Assembly (NCBI RefSeq): GCF_027595985.1
Contig: NC_073305.1
Coordinates: forward strand, 180,623,949-180,687,948
Length of the DNA: 64,000 bases
Direction of reading: 5' to 3'
Origin: Sorex araneus
Lineage: Eukaryota; Chordata; Mammalia; Eulipotyphla; Soricidae
The translations under genes were made by a program, and so were the position numbers. Under the pieces are notes generated by a model. It saw nothing but the letters and a program-made list of their open reading frames with translations. It ran no database searches and had not been told where the DNA came from. Below, piece after piece: positions 21,707 to 34,115 of this stretch. Numbering within the stretch: position 1 is the first letter of the stretch; the number at the start of each line of letters is the position of its first letter.

Positions 21707-24700
21707 CCCATTTCTCCGCGCCCGCACCCCCAGAATGACTGACGAAGAGGACGGAGCTGCTTGGGACACCGGCAGCCCACCAGCAACCTGCAGTATGTGA
21801 CTTGAGAGTTTCCGCCAGGTCCCCCGAGCGGGGGCCTGGCGTTTCTCTTTTTTTTTTTTTCTTTAATCTATCTCTCTTCCCCTCAACCTCTGGGCACAGC
21901 ACAGCATCTATCCCACTTCCGAGCACAAAATGGAGAGACGCACCCAAGTGCGCGGCGCGGCTGGCGGGGGATCCAGGGCGGGGAAGTACCGGTCTCCGCC
22001 CACATCGGACACTTAAAGAGAGTGCAGCCACGTGGGCTTTCCCATTTCTCCGCGCCCGCACCCCCAGAATGACTGACGAAGAGGACGGAGCTGCTTGGGA
22101 CACCGGCAGCCCACCAGCAACCTGCAGTATGTGACTTGAGAGTTTCCGCCAGGTCCCCCGAGCGGGGGCCTGGCGTTTCTCTTTTTTTTTTTTTTTTCTT
22201 TAATCTATCTCTCTTCCCCTCAACCTCTGGGCACAGCACAGCATCTATCCCACTTCCGAGCACAAAATGGAGAGACGCACCCAAGTGCGCGGCGCGGCTG
22301 GCGGGGGATCCAGGGCGGGGAAGTACCGGTCTCCGCCCACATCGGACACTTAAAGAGAGTGCAGCCACGTGGGCTTTCCCATTTCTCCGCGCCCGCACCC
22401 CCAGAATGACTGACGAAGAGGACGGAGCTGCTGGGGACACCGGCAGCCCACCAGCAACCTGCAGTATGTGACTTGAGAGTTTCCGCCAGGTCCCCCGAGC
22501 GGGGGCCTGGCGTTTCTCTTTTTTTTTTTTTTTTTCTTTAATCTATCTCTCTTCCCCTCAACCTCTGGGCACAGCACAGCATCTATCCCACTTCCGAGCA
22601 CAAAATGGAGAGACGCACCCAAGTGCGCGGCGCGGCTGGCGGGGGATCCAGGGCGGGGAAGTACCGGTCTCCGCCCACATCGGACACTTAAAGAGAGTGC
22701 AGCCACGTGGGCTTTCCCATTTCTCCGCGCCCGCACCCCCAGAATGACTGACGAAGAGGACGGAGCTGCTTGGGACACCGGCAGCCCACCAGCAACCTGC
22801 AGTATGTGACTTGAGAGTTTCCGCCAGGTCCCCCGAGCGGGGGCCTGGCGTTTCTCTTTTTTTTTTTTTTTTTCTTTAATCTATCTCTCTTCCCCTCAAC
22901 CTCTGGGCACAGCACAGCATCTATCCCACTTCCGAGCACAAAATGGAGAGACGCACCCAAGTGCGCGGCGCGGCTGGCGGGGGATCCAGGGCGGGGAAGT
23001 ACCGGTCTCCGCCCACATCGGACACTTAAAGAGAGTGCAGCCACGTGGGCTTTCCCATTTCTCCGCGCCCGCACCCCCAGAATGACTGACGAAGAGGACG
23101 GAGCTGCTTGGGACACCGGCAGCCCACCAGCAACCTGCAGTATGTGACTTGAGAGTTTCCGCCAGGTCCCCCGAGCGGGGGCCTGGCGTTTCTCTTTTTT
23201 TTTTTTTTTTTCTTTAATCTATCTCTCTTCCCCTCAACCTCTGGGCACAGCACAGCATCTATCCCACTTCCGAGCACAAAATGGAGAGACGCACCCAAGT
23301 GCGCGGCGCGGCTGGCGGGGGATCCAGGGCGGGGAAGTACCGGTCTCCGCCCACATCGGACACTTAAAGAGAGTGCAGCCACGTGGGCTTTCCCATTTCT
23401 CCGCGCCCGCACCCCCAGAATGACTGACGAAGAGGACGGAGCTGCTTGGGACACCGGCAGCCCACCAGCAACCTGCAGTATGTGACTTGAGAGTTTCCGC
23501 CAGGTCCCCCGAGCGGGGGCCTGGCGTTTCTCTTTTTTTTTTTTTTCTTTAATCTATCTCTCTTCCCCTCAACCTCTGGGCACAGCACAGCATCTATCCC
23601 ACTTCCGAGCACAAAATGGAGAGACGCACCCAAGTGCGCGGCGCGGCTGGCGGGGGATCCAGGGCGGGGAAGTACCGGTCTCCGCCCACATCGGACACTT
23701 AAAGAGAGTGCAGCCACGTGGGCTTTCCCATTTCTCCGCGCCCGCACCCCCAGAATGACTGACGAAGAGGACGGAGCTGCTTGGGACACCGGCAGCCCAC
23801 CAGCAACCTGCAGTATGTGACTTGAGAGTTTCCGCCAGGTCCCCCGAGCGGGGGCCTGGCGTTTCTCTTTTTTTTTTTTTTTTTCTTTAATCTATCTCTC
23901 TTCCCCTCAACCTCTGGGCACAGCACAGCATCTATCCCACTTCCGAGCACAAAATGGAGAGACGCACCCAAGTGCGCGGCGCGGCTGGCGGGGGATCCAG
24001 GGCGGGGAAGTACCGGTCTCCGCCCACATCGGACACTTAAAGAGAGTGCAGCCACGTGGGCTTTCCCATTTCTCCGCGCCCGCACCCCCAGAATGACTGA
24101 CGAAGAGGACGGAGCTGCTTGGGACACCGGCAGCCCACCAGCAACCTGCAGTATGTGACTTGAGAGTTTCCGCCAGGTCCCCCGAGCGGGGGCCTGGCGT
24201 TTCTCTTTTTTTTTTTTTTTTTCTTTAATCTATCTCTCTTCCCCTCAACCTCTGGGCACAGCACAGCATCTATCCCACTTCCGAGCACAAAATGGAGAGA
24301 CGCACCCAAGTGCGCGGCGCGGCTGGCGGGGGATCCAGGGCGGGGAAGTACCGGTCTCCGCCCACATCGGACACTTAAAGAGAGTGCAGCCACGTGGGCT
24401 TTCCCATTTCTCCGCGCCCGCACCCCCAGAATGACTGACGAAGAGGACGGAGCTGCTTGGGACACCGGCAGCCCACCAGCAACCTGCAGTATGTGACTTG
24501 AGAGTTTCCGCCAGGTCCCCCGAGCGGGGGCCTGGCGTTTCTCTTTTTTTTTTTTTTTTTCTTTAATCTATCTCTCTTCCCCTCAACCTCTGGGCACAGC
24601 ACAGCATCTATCCCACTTCCGAGCACAAAATGGAGAGACGCACCCAAGTGCGCGGCGCGGCTGGCGGGGGATCCAGGGCGGGGAAGTACCGGTCTCCGCC

Positions 24701-27700
24701 CACATCGGACACTTAAAGAGAGTGCAGCCACGTGGGCTTTCCCATTTCTCCGCGCCCGCACCCCCAGAATGACTGACGAAGAGGACGGAGCTGCTTGGGA
24801 CACCGGCAGCCCACCAGCAACCTGCAGTATGTGACTTGAGAGTTTCCGCCAGGTCCCCCGAGCGGGGGCCTGGCGTTTCTCTTTTTTTTTTTTTTTTTCT
24901 TTAATCTATCTCTCTTCCCCTCAACCTCTGGGCACAGCACAGCATCTATCCCACTTCCGAGCACAAAATGGAGAGACGCACCCAAGTGCGCGGCGCGGCT
25001 GGCGGGGGATCCAGGGCGGGGAAGTACCGGTCTCCGCCCACATCGGACACTTAAAGAGAGTGCAGCCACGTGGGCTTTCCCATTTCTCCGCGCCCGCACC
25101 CCCAGAATGACTGACGAAGAGGACGGAGCTGCTTGGGACACCGGCAGCCCACCAGCAACCTGCAGTATGTGACTTGAGAGTTTCCGCCAGGTCCCCCGAG
25201 CGGGGGCCTGGCGTTTCTCTTTTTTTTTTTTTTTTTCTTTAATCTATCTCTCTTCCCCTCAACCTCTGGGCACAGCACAGCATCTATCCCACTTCCGAGC
25301 ACAAAATGGAGAGACGCACCCAAGTGCGCGGCGCGGCTGGCGGGGGATCCAGGGCGGGGAAGTACCGGTCTCCGCCCACATCGGACACTTAAAGAGAGTG
25401 CAGCCACGTGGGCTTTCCCATTTCTCCGCGCCCGCACCCCCAGAATGACTGACGAAGAGGACGGAGCTGCTTGGGACACCGGCAGCCCACCAGCAACCTG
25501 CAGTATGTGACTTGAGAGTTTCCGCCAGGTCCCCCGAGCGGGGGCCTGGCGTTTCTCTTTTTTTTTTTTTTTTTCTTTAATCTATCTCTCTTCCCCTCAA
25601 CCTCTGGGCACAGCACAGCATCTATCCCACTTCCGAGCACAAAATGGAGAGACGCACCCAAGTGCGCGGCGCGGCTGGCGGGGGATCCAGGGCGGGGAAG
25701 TACCGGTCTCCGCCCACATCGGACACTTAAAGAGAGTGCAGCCACGTGGGCTTTCCCATTTCTCCGCGCCCGCACCCCCAGAATGACTGACGAAGAGGAC
25801 GGAGCTGCTTGGGACACCGGCAGCCCACCAGCAACCTGCAGTATGTGACTTGAGAGTTTCCGCCAGGTCCCCCGAGCGGGGGCCTGGCGTTTCTCTTTTT
25901 TTTTTTTTTTTTCTTTAATCTATCTCTCTTCCCCTCAACCTCTGGGCACAGCACAGCATCTATCCCACTTCCGAGCACAAAATGGAGAGACGCACCCAAG
26001 TGCGCGGCGCGGCTGGCGGGGGATCCAGGGCGGGGAAGTACCGGTCTCCGCCCACATCGGACACTTAAAGAGAGTGCAGCCACGTGGGCTTTCCCATTTC
26101 TCCGCGCCCGCACCCCCAGAATGACTGACGAAGAGGACGGAGCTGCTTGGGACACCGGCAGCCCACCAGCAACCTGCAGTATGTGACTTGAGAGTTTCCG
26201 CCAGGTCCCCCGAGCGGGGGCCTGGCGTTTCTCTTTTTTTTTTTTTTTTCTTTAATCTATCTCTCTTCCCCTCAACCTCTGGGCACAGCACAGCATCTAT
26301 CCCACTTCCGAGCACAAAATGGAGAGACGCACCCAAGTGCGCGGCGCGGCTGGCGGGGGATCCAGGGCGGGGAAGTACCGGTCTCCGCCCACATCGGACA
26401 CTTAAAGAGAGTGCAGCCACGTGGGCTTTCCCATTTCTCCGCGCCCGCACCCCCAGAATGACTGACGAAGAGGACGGAGCTGCTTGGGACACCGGCAGCC
26501 CACCAGCAACCTGCAGTATGTGACTTGAGAGTTTCCGCCAGGTCCCCCGAGCGGGGGCCTGGCGTTTCTCTTTTTTTTTTTTTTTTTCTTTAATCTATCT
26601 CTCTTCCCCTCAACCTCTGGGCACAGCACAGCATCTATCCCACTTCCGAGCACAAAATGGAGAGACGCACCCAAGTGCGCGGCGCGGCTGGCGGGGGATC
26701 CAGGGCGGGGAAGTACCGGTCTCCGCCCACATCGGACACTTAAAGAGAGTGCAGCCACGTGGGCTTTCCCATTTCTCCGCGCCCGCACCCCCAGAATGAC
26801 TGACGAAGAGGACGGAGCTGCTTGGGACACCGGCAGCCCACCAGCAACCTGCAGTATGTGACTTGAGAGTTTCCGCCAGGTCCCCCGAGCGGGGGCCTGG
26901 CGTTTCTCTTTTTTTTTTTTTTTTTCTTTAATCTATCTCTCTTCCCCTCAACCTCTGGGCACAGCACAGCATCTATCCCACTTCCGAGCACAAAATGGAG
27001 AGACGCACCCAAGTGCGCGGCGCGGCTGGCGGGGGATCCAGGGCGGGGAAGTACCGGTCTCCGCCCACATCGGACACTTAAAGAGAGTGCAGCCACGTGG
27101 GCTTTCCCATTTCTCCGCGCCCGCACCCCCAGAATGACTGACGAAGAGGACGGAGCTGCTTGGGACACCGGCAGCCCACCAGCAACCTGCAGTATGTGAC
27201 TTGAGAGTTTCCGCCAGGTCCCCCGAGCGGGGGCCTGGCGTTTCTCTTTTTTTTTTTTTTTTTCTTTAATCTATCTCTCTTCCCCTCAACCTCTGGGCAC
27301 AGCACAGCATCTATCCCACTTCCGAGCACAAAATGGAGAGACGCACCCAAGTGCGCGGCGCGGCTGGCGGGGGATCCAGGGCGGGGAAGTACCGGTCTCC
27401 GCCCACATCGGACACTTAAAGAGAATGCAGCCACGTGGGCTTTCCCATTTCTCCGCGCCCGCACCCCCAGAATGACTGACGAAGAGGACGGAGCTGCTTG
27501 GGACACCGGCAGCCCACCAGCAACCTGCAGTATGTGACTTGAGAGTTTCCGCCAGGTCCCCCGAGCGGGGGCCTGGCGTTTCTCTTTTTTTTTTTTTTTT
27601 TCTTTAATCTATCTCTCTTCCCCTCAACCTCTGGGCACAGCACAGCATCTATCCCACTTCCGAGCACAAAATGGAGAGACGCACCCAAGTGCGCGGCGCG

Positions 27701-28238
27701 GCTGGCGGGGGATCCAGGGCGGGGAAGTACCGGTCTCCGCCCACATCGGACACTTAAAGAGAGTGCAGCCACGTGGGCTTTCCCATTTCTCCGCGCCCGC
27801 ACCCCCAGAATGACTGACGAAGAGGACGGAGCTGCTTGGGACACCGGCAGCCCACCAGCAACCTGCAGTATGTGACTTGAGAGTTTCCGCCAGGTCCCCC
27901 GAGCGGGGGCCTGGCGTTTCTCTTTTTTTTTTTTTTTTTCTTTAATCTATCTCTCTTCCCCTCAACCTCTGGGCACAGCACAGCATCTATCCCACTTCCG
28001 AGCACAAAATGGAGAGACGCACCCAAGTGCGCGGCGCGGCTGGCGGGGGATCCAGGGCGGGGAAGTACCGGTCTCCGCCCACATCGGACACTTAAAGAGA
28101 GTGCAGCCACGTGGGCTTTCCCATTTCTCCGCGCCCGCACCCCCAGAATGACTGACGAAGAGGACGGAGCTGCTTGGGACACCGGCAGCCCACCAGCAAC
28201 CTGCAGTATGTGACTTGAGAGTTTCCGCCAGGTCCCCC
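21707..28238 (+). repeat. Tandem array of 338-bp GC-rich monomers (19.3 units)
   Basis: Counting from each CTTAAAGAGAGTGCAGCC, there is a 305-bp partial unit (21707-22011), 18 complete units (22012-28090; lengths 335-338 bp) and a 148-bp partial unit (28091-28238). Length differences come from the T-run following GGCGTTTCTC. Base changes among units are very few: CTGGGGACAC for CTTGGGACAC at about 22430, and GAGAATGCAG for GAGAGTGCAG at 27421. Each unit holds CACGTG (E-box), GGGCGGGG (Sp1-type GC box), a YY1-like AAAATGGAG, and an inverted repeat around CCCCCGAGCGGGGG. These motifs suggest promoter units; activity is inferred. Confidence 0.95.
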
Positions 28239-29195
28239 GTGCGGAAATCTCTCTCTCTCTCCTTCAACTTTCTCCCTGGACTTTAGACAGAAACCCAAAA
28301 CCGCGCGGCCGCTGCCGCGGCCGCGCGACTTAATGCTTAATGTCATCTTAGTATCAGCAGTATGTAATGGTTCCTTCTTAATGGGTCGGACTTTTGTGGG
28401 TGATCCTAACAAGAATAGTAAGTATTTTGTTGAAATATTGAAGGCAATCAAAATGGTAGCCATCTCTCTAGACTGAACTAAGCTATATCCCCACGCTGGC
28501 TGAGAAGAAATATCCTTCTTTCTCGGGAAGAAACGTGGCGTGGTGTCAAACATAGTGTGATGTCCATTAAGCAAACAGACCTGGTGGCGTGGGAATGGGA
28601 AATAAGGGGAAAAATTAGGTACATGGACCAGCGGGACGCTGGTGGTATCTCGAGCCGGAGCCGATATCAGCGCAAGAGCTTTGGTTCCAGAAACTGCTTC
28701 CAGACACTCTACTAGACTATCAACTAAGCCAGAGCCCCACGCCGGCTGATGACGGGAAATAACCATCCTCTTTGGTTTTTTTTCCCTTTGTCAGACAGCG
28801 TGGCGATTACTAAACAGGCGTGAACTCGGTGGCGCGGGGCAAGGGGGAAAAAGAAAAGTTATGTAACAAACAGCAGGACTTAATATCTCTATATGCTTAG
28901 TAATGGAGAATTATCAAATGCCTCATTGGCAATAGGACTGTCTTTTTCTTTTTGGGGGGAAACCCCAGCAACGGTAGTGAGTTGTGTGTTGAAACATGGA
29001 ATGTAATCGAGATAAGCGCAAATGAAGTGAAACCTATCACGTATAAGGGTGGGGACTAGGGAGGTGGGAGGGGGTGGCAGATAGACTGGGGGGGTTGGGA
29101 ATGTAAGATGGGCACTGGTGAAGGAAGGGGTATTTGAATATTGTATAACTGACATAATCCTGAGAACTTTGTAACCCTCCACTTGGTGATTCAAT
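28239..29195 (+). other. Unique body of the composite retroposon
   Basis: About 950 bp, non-coding as far as I can tell. It begins TGCGGAAATCTCTCTC, has a GC-rich segment CCGCGCGGCCGCTGCCGCGG (28301-28320), and contains a diverged internal duplication with a period of about 245 bp: the CTAGACTGAACTAAG...CCCCACGCTGGC block at 28463-28500 recurs at 28707-28746, and the GGTGGCGTGGG block at 28582 recurs at about 28827. The same body is at 8151-9095 (about 95% similar by eye) and, more diverged and inverted, in 55680-56400. Confidence 0.85.
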
Positions 29196-29235
29196 AAAAA
29201 AAAAAAAAAAAAAAAAAAAAAAATGTATTGGTATA

Positions 29236-32200
29236 ATAAATAAACAAAATAAAACACATAATTTAAAGGTTATAAATGGATGATAAAATGTGGGCAGCAG
29301 AGTAGAAAGGACAATACATAATCAGAAATGTTGGGGAAAATTTAAAAATAAAAACAAAAGTAGCACAGTATTTCAAAGGGTTTGGGTGATTTTTTTATTT
29401 TGCTCCTTCCCTTCAGATCCTAGATTTCCTTCAATGCATTCATACTAAATTGAGTATTTTAGATGTGTATATGCCTAAATAATGAAATATGAGTTGATAT
29501 GGTTTGGTAGCAAAAAGGTAATTTTTGTTGAATAATTTTATTCATAATTTAAAAACTGCCAGAAGCACTGCTTAAACTTTTAATGAAAAGATGATTAGTC
29601 AAAGAAAATGTTGCTCATGGCTATGTTAGAACAAAAATAAGAAGTCTCTTCTATATAATTTTCACTTTGGGAAAAAAAAAGAAACCTTGATTAGAAATTT
29701 ACAATCACTTGTTACATCACTTCATTGCATTTCTGTCACCTGATACTTTTCTGCCTCTCTGTATAGAAGAAGCAAGAAACTAATAGTAAAAAGGTCAAAA
29801 AGCTCAAAAGCTAGAACGGTTTTATTTGAAACTTGTGGCAAAGACAGAGAACATACCGTTTTGTAATATTTCAAAAATTGACAAAATCCGTTGCTTGAAG
29901 GAAATCCCCAAACAGTCTCACACTCTATGAACTTATTCTCAGCAAGTCAATACTGACAAAAACCATGGCTATTAGAGAAAGTGCTCAATTATGCCTTTGA
30001 CAGTTTTCTCTTAAACTTGTATTATCATTACAACTCAGTTGATTTTTCACTACTTTTAAAGTAGAAATTTGTTGTCTTTTGATAGAATGACCAAGATCTT
30101 CTGTCTTCTTCATTTGCAATTCATTCTTTTTAATTATATCCATTTTCCAAGATACTCAAGAGTCCTCTCATCCTTCACTGGAGTGAAACTGCTCCCTTTC
30201 ATTCCATTGTATTTTTAACCCTACCTCCTCTCCCATTGTAACACTTTCTGTCTATCTTCACTAGATGATAATTTTCTCTAGAGTCATGTCTGACAGTTGC
30301 ATACTATGACTGGTCCCTTATAGGTCTTTATTAAATCAATCTAATCTTAAAACATAAATGTCCTTTTGTCCCCTGATTATAGCCCAACAAAATGATGAGA
30401 ACTCACCTAAGTGCATGATTGGAGTTAACATGTTCTTTATACATTTCTTATAAATTATAATTTATTACTATATTCAATCCACTCAACATTGTATACATTA
30501 TAATATATAAGAGTAGCCTAAGTTTATACTGGACCATAAAACTTCAAAGAGTTTATGTGATCCGACCAAGTTTATTGTGATGTGATTATGAAACTGTATA
30601 CTGTCCTCCAACCCTAGGCTTTCCATCCACTTCTAAATCCCATGGGTAAAATTTGGCCAATGGACATTTTGAATACACCAGTGAAATGCTTAAAGTATAT
30701 TTTCTAATAGAAATTGTGAGAATGTGCTTATTCTTTTATTTATTTGAACTACATTGTGTTTGTTTGTATGTGTGAAGCTATTAAGATAAATAATAAAATA
30801 TCACAAATTAAAAACCAATCTGTCTTGAAATTAAATTTTACTCATTTAACAAGTACAAATGGCATCTTCAAAAATAGATACACAAATATGGTGAATATTT
30901 CTAAGGCAGTTGCTCTTTGGTATAACTGAAAGGCATGGTCTCCATGCAAGTCTACAGAGAATAACAATTTTTTAAAAATATCCAGTAGTCTTTATATTTT
31001 ATAAGCCTATTTTTAGGAGATCTGGTTGATATCTGCTAACTGCTAATCAGAATATATTGGTTCAACATATTTCTCTACACATATAAATAATAAATAGCTG
31101 GTGAGTGAAGTATTTACCACATTACTTAGTTTAGAATTGTTCAATGATCTCCAAATAAGAACTAGTTTAACTTAAGGTTACAGTTACATTTTTTGGTCCA
31201 TTTATGTTGAATGAAAGATAGTAAAGAAAATAATTTACTCTCATGTTACACTGAGAAGATAGCAGAATCAGTACCAGAATCAAGACATTAGAAGGAGAAG
31301 GAAGAAAAGGGGAAGGAAGGTGGTTGGGACAGGAGAGATAAAGAGAGGGAAGATGATTATTCAGGTTTAATTATATCACAGCTATTAGCATTTTACCTGA
31401 GAACAATATGTGACTCCATAGCTGACAAGTTTCAGCTCTAAGTTATTTAAGAAATGTCTGATGGAACAAATTTTGTGCAGTTAAAAAGTCTGAAACTCTA
31501 ATGCAGTTTATTACAATATTTTCAACCTTTTCTGGAAATCAAAAGCCATTTTTTTAAACCAGGGAGTTGAATTGTGTAGCATAAAAGAAAAATATAATGC
31601 AATATTTTTAGAAGCAATGTCAAAATCACATTACTAATGATATTTAATCTCCTAAATCAGCAGTCATTCAGTACTTTAATGAAATAATGAGTGATTTTGA
31701 AAGGTTTTTTCATAGTCTGAAAAGAAAAAGTCTAATTTTATTGGAAACTGTATTACAATTTATATTTAAAATATGTTCAGTTGAGCATGCTATTTAATTT
31801 TTCTTAGGAAAAATACAGACTTTAATATCAAATTAACATCTAAGAATTTAGTATACTTTAATTGATACTTAGTGGTGTTAAATACGAAGTCCTCCATATA
31901 CATTCAAAATGTAAATTATAATCTTAAATAAAGGCATGATTTGCTAGGGGAGAAAACAATGCCTAACAGAAGTTACAAGGAGGCAGATAATAAAAGGTGG
32001 AACTTTGGGTTGATTAGAGCTTGACTAACAAATGATTCTCATATAAAAGTTGCTCTAAATCACTGACAAGCTTAGAACTGGATAAATTGTAACAGAAAGT
32101 TATGGATGGAAGATTTTCTCAAATTTTTGGTCACCTCCACTTCCACTAACTTATCATTCTCTACCAAGACCAGTGTGCAATAAATTTGAAGTACATAAAT

Positions 32201-32380
32201 CCAAGTTTAGTCATTGGACCAATGACTAAATGTTTTTAAGTTGGATAACATGGGACATACAACTTTGCCCTTCTTTACCTCAATGTTCTTCATAAAATGG
32301 ACCTAGTATAACCTCCAAATGAACTTCATAACATGGACCTGATCAAACCTCAAAAGAGCACTGCAGATATATGATCATCT
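29236..32380. other. Unique AT-rich sequence
   Basis: Three kilobases with no gene, SINE or LINE that I recognise. Confidence 0.4.
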
Positions 32381-32393
32381 TACATTTCAGATG

Positions 32394-32652
32394 GGCTGGA
32401 GCCATAGCACATAGCACAGGTAGGGTGTTTGCCTTGCATGCGGATGACCCGGGTTCAATTCCTCTGCCCTCTCTGAGAGCCCGGCGAGCTACCAAGAGTA
32501 TCTTGCCCGCACAGAAGAGCCTGGCAAGCTACCCGTGGCGTATTCGGTATGCCCAAAACAGTAACAACAAAGTGTCGTAGTGGAGGTATTACTGGTGCCC
32601 GCTCGAACAAATCAATGAGCAATGGGATGACAGTGATACAGTGATACAGTGA
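32394..32652 (+). mobile_element. SINE A, full length
   Basis: Head GGCTGGAGCCATAGCACATAGC, RTE-derived end and a tail of three GTGATACA units. It is flanked by the perfect 13-bp TSD TACATTTCAGATG (32381-32393 and 32653-32665). Confidence 0.94.
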
Positions 32653-32665
32653 TACATTTCAGATG

Positions 32666-33405
32666 ACTCTGTATCACCAAATATGGACCTTCAAGGTATC
32701 AAGTCTTTCAAAGTGTATTATAATGATCTGGCAGATAAGGTGCAGTCAAATAAAGACTTCCTTTATGGATATGTAAATGAAGAGAACAGGGTGGAACATG
32801 CAGAGCTTCTTCTATTACATAGACACTTTTTTCATCACGTGTTTGTAGAGTTGGCCTCCAACTTTATGAAGCTTCCTAAGTCTTCGATCTTTTGTAGCAC
32901 CATTTTTCATGTAGATATCCTTATATGACTTTGTTGATGAGAAGAAACATTAGGGTAATAATAATATGTATCTTATTTACAAATAAATTACTTCAATCAA
33001 AGCTCACTGAGTTAGCAGTTACAGAGAAAGGTACTCTAAAAGTTTTGTCCAGAGACCCCAGGTTACTTGTAAAGAATGTATCAGTACCCCAGCTAGCTAA
33101 CAGAAAAAATTATTTTTGTTTCTTTAAATGCCCTAAGTATTTTTAATTCTCTACCCATTTTCATTATGATTTATGGATAAAATCAGTCATCCTGGTTTTT
33201 TTCTTAGCAGTTTGATATTGCTAATATGTTGGAAAAATCAGTTAATCAGTGCAAAGACCCATTATTAATTTTTAGCCAACTCTAACTCAAGCATGTAATA
33301 AATGTGACTTGCTTCAATACTTTCACATAAGAATATATTTATGACAAACTTCTCTGACACTGCGACTCTGGACCTTAACTCACCTGAATTTCACAATAGC
33401 ACAGT
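32666..33405. other. Unique sequence
   Basis: Two adjoining plus-strand open frames (81 and 73 codons, 32683-33146) show no family match; I do not call a gene. Confidence 0.35.
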
Positions 33406-33920
33406 TGTCAGGGTCCTGGCCCGTCGACCCCGGCAAACTGGAATATGATCCCCCGAAGTCTCTGGACTTGCTCCTTATGGGAGAGGGAGTGGGGAGGGGA
33501 GAAGCCTCTGCCCTGGCCCTCTGCTCAACGCGGGTTTCCTGCCACCTCCACAGCGGAGAAAGAAACCGAGAAAGAATGCTGCAGAGTCAGGAGAGTCTGG
33601 TGGTCAAGCAGTCTCCGTTTATTGGCCTTTACACAGAGGTATTTATACAACGTTTCAGGGTGGGATTCTCACTCAAGGCATGTAGGGCACGTTCATCCCC
33701 TCGGGCTCTTACAGATATCAGCTAATGGTTCGCATATCCTGCTTAGGGCTGGGTTATCAGCATGGGTAGGTGGTCACAGTCACACCCCTCACCCTCAATC
33801 AAAGTGCCTAGTGTGGGTTGTGCCAGAGCGAGCCCCTGGGTGTTTGTATATAGGGCTGGCTCTTGCTTCAGGGTCAGGGGATTTGGTCAAAGTCTCAGGC
33901 TAGCCGTTGAGACCCCAACA
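33406..33920 (-). mobile_element. Solo LTR, minus strand
   Basis: On the minus strand the 515-bp block begins TGTTGGGGTC and ends GGACCCTGACA (TG...CA). A TATAAATA box sits at 33647-33640 and AATAAA at 33623-33618, about 17 nt downstream, the same tight spacing as in the LTR at 37917-38505. Flanks CACAGT and CCCAAT (33400-33405, 33921-33926) may be an eroded 6-bp TSD with two changes. No viral genes adjoin it. Confidence 0.75.
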
Positions 33921-34115
33921 CCCAATTATTAAGGAACAGAAGGTATTAATAGGGGGACAACTCAATCACTTGACCCCTAAATATCAGAAAGATAAGGACA
34001 GAAAGCAAAAGAAATTGATGATGCTGGCAAAAAGAAGTGAGCAAGAAGTAATCAGGCAAATAGTCACGGGGCAAGGGTCTTTGAAATAAAATACATAGAA
34101 ATTGGGTCTATGTTG

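Larger units (their letters stand above)
21707..29220 (+). mobile_element. Composite retroposon: 19-copy 338-bp monomer array, body, poly(A)
   Basis: A single 7.5 kb insertion. It starts inside a monomer at 21707, runs through the tandem array to about 28238, continues as a unique non-coding body to about 29195 and ends in ATTCAATAAA plus poly(A) (about 29196-29220). Both ends carry the perfect 15-bp repeat AAATGTATTGGTATA (21692-21706 and 29221-29235). So array and body inserted together by target-primed reverse transcription, and the array is not a local expansion of satellite DNA. The last 150 bp of the body resemble the L1 3'UTR (GGGCACTGGTGAAGG, TTCAATAAA), which points to L1 as the mobilising partner. 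Layout recalls hominoid SVA or mouse L1 promoter arrays, but the sequence is related to neither as far as I can see. Confidence 0.93.

Noticed and set aside
21707-28238. Satellite DNA or CRISPR-like array
   Set aside because: The array is bounded by a TSD together with a body and a poly(A) tail, so it is a retrotransposed unit. Units are directly adjacent 338-mers without spacers.
21690-28766. Many minus-strand ORFs of 141-224 codons beginning MSQAAPSSSSV, and plus-strand ones beginning MRVSARSPERG
   Set aside because: They recur only because the 338-bp units are identical. They run through a lysine-coding T-run complement, have no recognised domain, and the array is part of a non-coding retroposon. 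No splice or start context supports a gene.
32683-33146. Two adjacent ORFs of 81 and 73 codons
   Set aside because: No resemblance to known proteins, AT-rich surroundings, no start or splice context.
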